64,000 nucleotides of DNA. It comes from SIG307 sp964609025. GTDB lineage: Bacteria; Bacillota; Clostridia; Lachnospirales; Lachnospiraceae. The notes below the pieces were generated by a model. That model ran no database searches. It saw nothing but the letters and a program-made list of their open reading frames with translations, and was not told the origin of the DNA. Of the stretch, positions 1-9,000 are shown piece by piece (positions within the stretch are counted from its first letter, which is position 1; every line of letters starts with the position of its first letter). A program made the translations under genes and the position numbers. The stretch spans positions 1-64,000 of the forward strand of contig CAZSQM010000001.1 of assembly GCA_964609025.1 (NCBI GenBank), written 5' to 3'.

Positions 1-3000
1 TTAACAAACCCCTTTACCGTTGTTTTTGCTACCGCCTTGCCCGCAGTCTTTGCAAGTCCGCCGGCAACGCCGCCTACCGTAGCAGATAATCCGCCGATTG
101 CGGCCTCATATCCGACCGCTTTCCAGTTCACCTTTTCCTTTCTCTGAATCAGCTTCTGGTCTATTAACTCAACTCCGGCGCTGACTGCCGCGCCCACCAG
201 ACCGCTTACCAGAGCTGCGATTATAAAGTGCCCCGACGGGTCGGTATATGCAATCGGATTATTATGACAGTAGGTATATCGGTTCAAACTAAGCGGGTCC
301 TGATAATTGCCCCGGAACGTATCCTCCGTCAGGAAACGGGCAGTAGAACTGTCATAATACCGGGCGTTCAAATAGTATAGGCCCGATTCCTCGTCGTACT
401 GATAGCCTGCATAGGTAATACTGTTATCTGCGTTTCCGGTCTGTGCGATTACGTTCCCGAATGCATCATACCGATAGGTTCCTGCAATCGCACCGGTAGC
501 GGTATCCATCAGCATCACTACATCACCGTGGGCATTGTACAGGTAATAGTACCCCTTTTCCTGCACGCTCCGGCTGATAAGATTCGTTCCATAGAGGTTA
601 TGCGCCGTTATATTTCCTGCTCCGTCCGCCTCCATGATGACACGGCTTCCCTCATAGAAATAAAACGTGTTCTTTACTCCTTTGTCATCCGTTACCGTCT
701 TTCCCACACGGTAGTCTTCCGCATTATAAAAATACTTTGCCGAAACCCCTTCCGTTTCATATCCGATCAGACGATGAAAGGCATCGTAGGTATACCGGAT
801 AGCTGAGCCCGTTACACACTCTGTCGGCATTTCCGTTACAGAACCGGTTACCGTCGTGCCCGGTATGCCCAGTGCGGACCCGGTAACTGCCCCTGCCGGT
901 ATCTCTACCGCAGAGCCCGTGACCGCTCCACCCGGAATCGTCACACTCTCCTTCTTACCCGATACGGTACGTTCCTCTAAAATCAGGTTACCGTTTGCGT
1001 CATAGGTGTATTCCGTTACCTCACCGTCGCCGGTACGCTGCGACATCAGGTAGTTCGAGGAATTATAGGAATACTCCGTAATAACCGGTTCTTCCCCGTC
1101 GTAAGATACCTCTTTCGTTGCACGGTTCCCTGCCATGTCATAGGTGTATCTTGTGGTTCTTCCTTCCGGTTCCGTTACCGTTTCAATTCTCCTGTTTGCA
1201 TCATAGGTATAGTATGTGCTTCCGTACCGATTCTTTTCTTCCGTCAGATTTCCTGCGGCATCATAAGAATACTCATAGTAATCTAACAGATTGCCGTTAC
1301 GGTCGGTATGCCTAAGCGTACTTACATTGAATGCCCCGTCATAGGTGTAATCTTCTCTTGTACCGTCTGCATATACTACCGCCTGACGGCTTCCGTTTGC
1401 ATTATAAACGTAATGCACGGTTTCGTTTTGATTGCCCGAAACTCTTCCGATACGTCCTACCGCATCGTATACGGTTTCCTTTACCGTGCCGTCCGGCATT
1501 GTCATTACTTCTTTTACTTCTCCGCTACCGACAGGAATATCATACTCATAGGTTACCGTACCGATACCGCTTACGGTCTTGCTTACCACGCGTCCCTCCG
1601 CGTCGTAGCTCCGCAGTGTTACATCCGCTCCGTTGACCATTGACAACGGATTTCCTAAAACGTCATAGGTATATCGTTTTTCTTCATTTCCTGCCTTTTC
1701 GGAGATTAATCTTCCAAGACCGTCATAGGTATACGTTGTCCGGACGCCGTTTCTGTCCACCTTGGAACTCATCCTGCCGTCTGCCGTATAAGCATACGTT
1801 TCCTTCGGCGCATTTGTCAAAGGCGCTTCTGCCGTACCGATATCCTGTCTGGATTCTTCCCGATTCCTTGCATTGAATGTATAGGCAATCCGGTTTCCGG
1901 CTCCGTCTACCTGCATCGTCAGATTTCCGGCTCCGTCATACACATAGGTATTGTATTCTCCCAGCGGGCTCTGCACACCCACCAAACGGTTTCTCGCATC
2001 ATAAACGTACCTTGTCCGATTCCCTAATGCATCCATTTCCGCAATTACATTCCCGTCTGCATCGTATTCCCTTACCGTCACCCCTCCCCTCGGGTCTTTC
2101 GTTGCAATTACATTTCCGTCTGCATCATATGTATAGCATGTCGTATTTCCTAATGCGTCCGTTGCGCTGACCTGCCTGCTGTTATCATCGTAAACATTCC
2201 GGACGACTAAATTACCCAGCGTATCATACTGTGCGGTTACTCTGTCCCATTCGTCATAAACAGATACGGTAACATTGCCGAGGTAATCCACAGTACCCAC
2301 ACAGTTCCCGTTCTTATCGTAGCGATAGGTCGTAACCTTTGGTTCCGCTTCCACGCCCTTGCCGTAAAATCTTTCCTGTATCGGTCTTCCCAGGGCATCA
2401 TACGCAAATGCTGTCACGGTCCCCGACGCATTTGTTTCTTCTGTCTTATTTCCGTTCAGATCATACCGATAGCTTGTTGTAACATACTCCCCGGTATCCG
2501 TATTCAGAACAGCTTCTTCGGTCACATTTCCCATAGAATCATACCGGTATTCCATCCTGTTTCCTGCGGTATCGTAGGTCACCAACCGGTTGCCGTTTCT
2601 GTCATACAGGTAATAGGTGGTAAGCGGCTCTATCGTTGCATCTCCCGGAGCCGTTTCACTGCTTACTTTGCCAAACGCATTATAGGTATAGGCTGTCGTA
2701 TTTCCGTTCCCATCAATCCGCGCAACCCTGCGCCCCAGCGCATCATAAAGATATGCTTCAATTTCTCCCAGATTGTCCTTTACCGATAACAGTCTGCCGT
2801 TTTTATCGTAAGTGTAGTACACATCCCGTCTGTCACTGTGTACTTCCTTCACGTTTCCATATATGTCATAGGTATAAGATATCTTATCCCCGTCCGTTTT
2901 TTGCTGTTCCGTAGCAGACAGTTCTGTTGCAACCTGTCCGTTCGGATGATAGGTATACAGGGTGCCCTGCCCATAGGCATCCGAAATCTTCGTCACATTT

Positions 3001-6000
3001 CCGGCAGCATCATATGTATATGTTTTTGTAACAATTCCTTCCGCTTCGCCGTTTGCTTTACGGTATTCGATTTGAGCGGAAGGACGTCCCGCCGCATCAT
3101 AAGAATACTCGGTTCGCACCATATCCGTAAGCTGCTTGCCCGCCTCATAATTTTCCGGCGATACTTCTCCGGTTTTCCGGTCATAGTAATTGTAACGGTA
3201 TAAGGTAATTCCGCCGAGGGCATCCTGCATTTTAATGAGATTTCCTCTGTTATCGTAGGTATATCCGGTTGTTGCACCGAGGGCATCCGTCACCGATTCC
3301 ACCTGCCCTTTTTTGTTGTATGTCCTGCTAACGGCTGCAACACCATACAGTTCTCCGTCCGCCCCATAAACCGGCTGTTCCTCTCTTATGACATTACCGG
3401 CGGCATCGTAAGTATAGGAAATTGCTGTATCCGGCAGAATTTTCCTTATCAGTCTGCCTTCTTTGTCGTACTCGTAGGAAGTCACAATCGCCGTTTCCGC
3501 TTGCAACAAATCTGTCGCATCCGCCAAGTCATTTTTATTTACATATACCGTTTCCGTCAAAGGATTCTTTCTGAAATCATATGTCATTTCCGTAACGATT
3601 GCAGTATTCTCCTCCACGGTTCCTTCTCCTGTGACGGTACGGATTACATTGCCGTTTCCGTCATAGGTATAACGGGAGGTCAGTCCCGTCGGATCCGTTT
3701 CCGATGCAAGCAGTCCGTTTTCATAAACAAAGACCGTATCATATACCTCCCTGTTTCTTGCAACCGACTGTTCGGAAAGCGACTGTTTTACTACTCTTCC
3801 CGCACGGTCATACTCCATCGTCTTCCGGACATAGGATACGCCCCCTTCCGTTTCCATAAACGGAATATTCTCTTCAATGACATTCCCTTGCGCATCATAG
3901 CAATAGCTTGTCGTAAAACCGTTCTCCGTTACGGTCTTAACCGCTCCGTTCGGATAATAGGCATACTGTTTGTGTGCTGTTTTTTCTTCCCCGTTTAAGA
4001 TGTATTCTTCTTTCTGCCGTCCCCTGTTATCGGTTACGGCCACATAAACAATCTTATCTTCCTCGGTCGTATACAGATAGGTTGTTACCTGATACGCACC
4101 GTTTGGTATTGCGCTATATGATACTTCCTTTAACAGCACCCTATCTGCTTCTTCCGTTTCCTGATACCACTGCTTTATCAGGCGGTCACGGTCATCATAC
4201 TCATAGGTGATTACCTCGGCACCCTCCGTTTTTTCCGTAATCAGGTTCCCGTTACAGTCATAGGTATAACGTACCGTATTCCCAAGCAAATCCGTTACGG
4301 AAGCAAGCCGACCGCCTGCATTATACTGATAGACAACCCCCTCGTTTCCGGCATAATGCTCTCCCGTATCCTTTTCCGCCTGATATACTTCCTGCGGCAC
4401 GCTCTTCTTTAAGTTTCCCGCCAGGTCATACTCGGATACCACAACTCCGCCGTCCGGGTAATATTCTCTCGTCACAAAGCCGTTCGGAAGGTACGCAAAA
4501 CTAAACTTATCCCCTTCCGGCGTAAGTTCTGTCAGCTTATGTCCTAATCTATCATAACTGTATTCGGTTACATTTCCGGCAGCGTCCGTAACAGTTTCCG
4601 TATTTCCGTAACTGTCATAGGTATAGACGGTTGCTTCACCCTCTTCATTGATTACGCTCTTTAAAAGTCCCGAAAGAGGACAGGAGAACCGCTCTTTTGC
4701 CTCTTCCCCGGAATAATAACTATACTCCTCCACAAGATACGCTTTGTCAGCGGCAGTAACGGCCTCCAAATCCCCGTCAATAATGCCGCCGTCCACTCTC
4801 TGTACCTGCTTTAACAGATTGATTCCGTTCTCATCGTACAAATAGTAGGTATATACACCCATTTCGTCCTTCTCTGCAATACAGTTATTCCACTCGTCAT
4901 ACTGTCTTTCCACTGTACTTCCGTCGCAATAGGTGACTTTTACGATATTTCCGTTGGCATCGGTTTCGTATTCCGTTTTGTTTCCGTATTCGTCTACGGA
5001 AGATTTCACATCACCGTATGAGAATCCATCTTCACACTCCGCATACTCTGTCTTCGTCATGCTTCCGTCCGGATTCTGTATATCGGTTATGTACATATCG
5101 CTGTTATACCAGTAAATCCATTCCCGCCCGTCTTCTCCGGTTACTACCGTCTGATTTTTCCCCGGAGAATAGACATACCGCTTTACGCTGCCGTAAGCGT
5201 CCATACTTCTGGTAACTTCGCCTCCGGCTCCTGCCTCTCCCGGTTCTGCATAAGCAAAATCTTGTATTACCTCTCCGTTCGGGTCGATAATCTTAACCAA
5301 AATGCCCTGTTCGTCATAGACATATTCCGTAACTCCGCCAAGCAGGTTTGTTACGGCAACCAGATAATTTTGCTCGTTGTACTCATAGGAAACCGTATTT
5401 CCTGCCGGATCTGTAATGCCCGTAAGATACCCCTCTGCATTTGCGGTAATTTCATAAACTCTTCCCACCGGGTCAACAATCTGTGATATTGTCCCGTTTT
5501 CATAGGATACGAGCGTTCTGTTTCCGTTTCTATCCTCCATATAGGCAAGAGTGCCGTCTGCACGGAAACCATATTCTGACCGGTCTTCCCTGATTACAAC
5601 ACAAGTATCATCCGGATTCAGGCTAAATTTCGCATGAGTAGTTTCTCCCACATACCCCGCGTCCGTTTTCCGGAAAATATGCCTGCTGCCGTCCGGCAGA
5701 TATACCGTTGCTTTCTCGTCCTTTATCTCGCAACCGCCCTCAAAACTGAAGGTCCAGCCCCTTCCCAAAGCAGACGGATGTTCATTCTTTGAATTATACG
5801 TGCGTGCCATATCATAGTTAAGTCCCGGTATCTTCATTACCATATCCACACAGGTGAATGATATATTACCGCTGGCAGGGTTGATACCCTCCGCGCCGAA
5901 ATGAACCGCTTCCTTGGATTCCTCTGCTTTTTCGGTATCCTCCACATAATATGCATACAGCGTATGATCTGCCGGCGTCGTTACAACCGTAGCTGCCTCT

Positions 6001-9000
6001 ACTTTTTTCTGCCACTCTGTATCCAGATACCACGCTACAAAGCGATATCCCTCTTTTTTCGGCACAGAAAGTACGCCGTATTCTTCTCCGAAAACGACTT
6101 GTTTTGTATCTTCTTCTATGCTTCCTCCCATCGCATCAAAGGTAACCGTAAGCTTCTCCGACTGCCAATGCGCATAAAGCGTTATACTGCCGACTTCCGG
6201 CACACAATCGGTTGCTTCCACTTTAGCGCCACCCTCTTTTTGCGTATACCAGCCTAAAAAGATATACCCGTTTCGCTCGGCAGACGGAAGTTCTCCGTAA
6301 GGTTCTCCTGTAATTCCTTCCTTTTCCTGAATATCGACCGTTCCGCCGTTCGCATAAAACAGAATTACGCTTTTTACTTTTTCCCAATGTGCATAAAGCG
6401 TATGATTCGTTGTTTCACGCACCGCCGTTTTATCTGTAACGTGCTTTCCGCCCTGTTTTTCGGTATACCAGCCCGCAAAGTAATATCCCTCCCGCTCCGG
6501 GAACGGCAATTCACCGTAATTTGTTTCATACGCAACTTCTTTTTGGCTTACCGCAACGCTGCCCTCTGCCGGGTCAAACGTTACCGTAACGGTAAGCGGT
6601 ATCCATCTGGCATACAATGTATGCGTGCCGTCAACAGACACAATGCTCGTGTCCGTCACCTTTTCTCCGCCTTCCGGCTTTGTATACCAGCCCTCAAATG
6701 TGTAGTTCTCCAATGTAGGTGCAGGCAGGGTTCCGTATGCTTCCCCATACCGCACGGTCTTAATCGCCGTATCCAGGTTACCGCCATCCGCATAGAATAA
6801 AACATTCGGTGTTCTTACCTTCCACTGTGCGTACAGCGTCTGATTCCCCGTTAATCCTACTTTGTCTGCCTCGTCAACCCTTTCTCCTTCCGTCCGTTTT
6901 GTATACCAACCGGTAAAATCATAGCCCCGGCGTTCCGCGCCCGGGAACGCTCCGTACATTTCCTCGGCAAAAACCTCTTTTGCACAGGTACCCGCAGTAC
7001 CCGCATTGGCATTGAATGTAATCTGATATACACCCTTCTTCCAGTGTGCATATAATTTAATATTGTCCGCAACATCTACGATTGAAGACGAGGTGACTTT
7101 TTTTCCTCCCTCTTTCTCCGTATACCAGCCTTTAAATGCATACCCGCTTCTCGTTGCCGTAGGAAGCGTTCCGAATGCGGAACCGTACGCTACGGTTTTC
7201 GATGAAGCGGTCGAGCTTCCGCCGTTCGCATAAAAAGAAACCTGATACTGTTTTGCGACCCAGCTGGCGTAAATGTCATGTGCCGTTCTTGTATTTACCA
7301 CAGTAGCTTCCGTTATTTTTAAGGTACTGTCTTTTGTTTTTGTCCATCCGTTAAAGGTGTATCCTGTCCTCTCTAATTCCGGAAGTTCCCCATAAGTTCC
7401 CCCAAAGAGCACCGTCCGGGTTTCACTGATCGGGTCTGCACCGTTTTCATTAAGTGTTACGCTGATTCTTTTCGCCCGCCAACCCGCATACAGTGTCTGG
7501 TCGTTATTAAACGTAAATTCTTTTGCCGGGGTCACCAATAAACCGTCTTCTGTATAAAAGCCGGTAAAATCATAGCCGCTTCGGGAAAACTTAGGAAATT
7601 CTTTTAAAGTACCTCTGTAAGTTCCGCTATACGGTACTTTATGATTTCTTTTCGTCACTGCACTACTGCTTCCGTCCGCACTTATGATGACGGAGGTTCC
7701 CCCGTTGCCATCCAAAGTAATTTTGTAGGTATTAATCTCCCACCTTGCATATAAGGTCTGGGATTCCTCTATCTCTACCTTCGTATCGGATTCAATGAGA
7801 TCCCCGCCGTATTTTTCCGTATACCACCCCTTAAACGTATATCCTTCCTTTACAGGCACAGGCAATGTACCGTACTTTCCGCTGTAATATACTGTAATTG
7901 CCTTTACATCGGTGATTCCGCCGTTCGGGTTAAACGATACCTGACTTTCCTTTCCCTGCCATTGTGCATAAAACGTATCGCTTGTCGTAACGTCACAAAT
8001 TGTTTTTTCCGTAATCTGCGTACCGCCGGACGTACTCGTAAACCATCCTAAAAATCGATATCCGGTGCGGGTTGCTTTCGGAAAACTCGTATATGCCTTT
8101 CCGTAGGTATAAATCTGCTCCAGGCTGGAAGCCTTTTCCGTTGCGTTCTCTACCTTTCCCCCGTTTCCCACAAACTTTATCACAGGAGTTGCAACCTCCC
8201 AATGTGCATACAGGGTATGATTGCTTACTGCGGTAACGATACTTTCTTCTGTAATCGGTTCTCCTCCGACTGCGGAAGTATACCAGCCGGCAAAATGGTA
8301 TCCGGTTCTTGTCGTTGTAGACAACGTACCGTATTCACTTCCATACGTTACGGTTTTTGTACCGGTAATCGCTTTTCCTCCGTTCGCATCATAACTTATT
8401 TTAGAGGAAATACCTTTCCATCTCGCATATAATGTATGATCTTCTGCCTGCGTCACTTCCGTGGTCGCCGTTTTCTTGTACCCCGTCGTTTCTCCGGTAT
8501 ACCACCCTGAAAATGTAAATCCGTATTTCGTCGGTGTAGGCAGTTCCCCGTAAGTACCGCCGAACACCACTATTTTACTTTCATCTTTAGCAGACGGGAG
8601 TTTTCCTCCCATTACATCAAATTGTACCCGATACGGTTTCCCCTGCCAATGCGCATATAAAATATCGGTTACAGCAATAGACGTCACTTTTACCCCGGAG
8701 GATCCGGATGCCGTATACCAGCCGGTAAACTCATATCCCTCCTTGTAAGGAGTCGGAAAATCGCTGTACGTTTTGCCCTTTGTAACCGCCACATCTTTAA
8801 TCGCCACAGTTCCTTCTTTTGGGTTAAACGTCACCGTAAAAATCTCGGATTTCCATTTTGCATATAATGTATGGTCTGCGGCCACATCAACAATGCTGGC
8901 AGAGGTTCGTTTAGACCCATACTCGTCTTTGCTGTACCAGCCCGCAAACGTATAGCCGGTACGCTTCGGAGTCGGCAATGTTCCGTAAGATTTTCCATAG

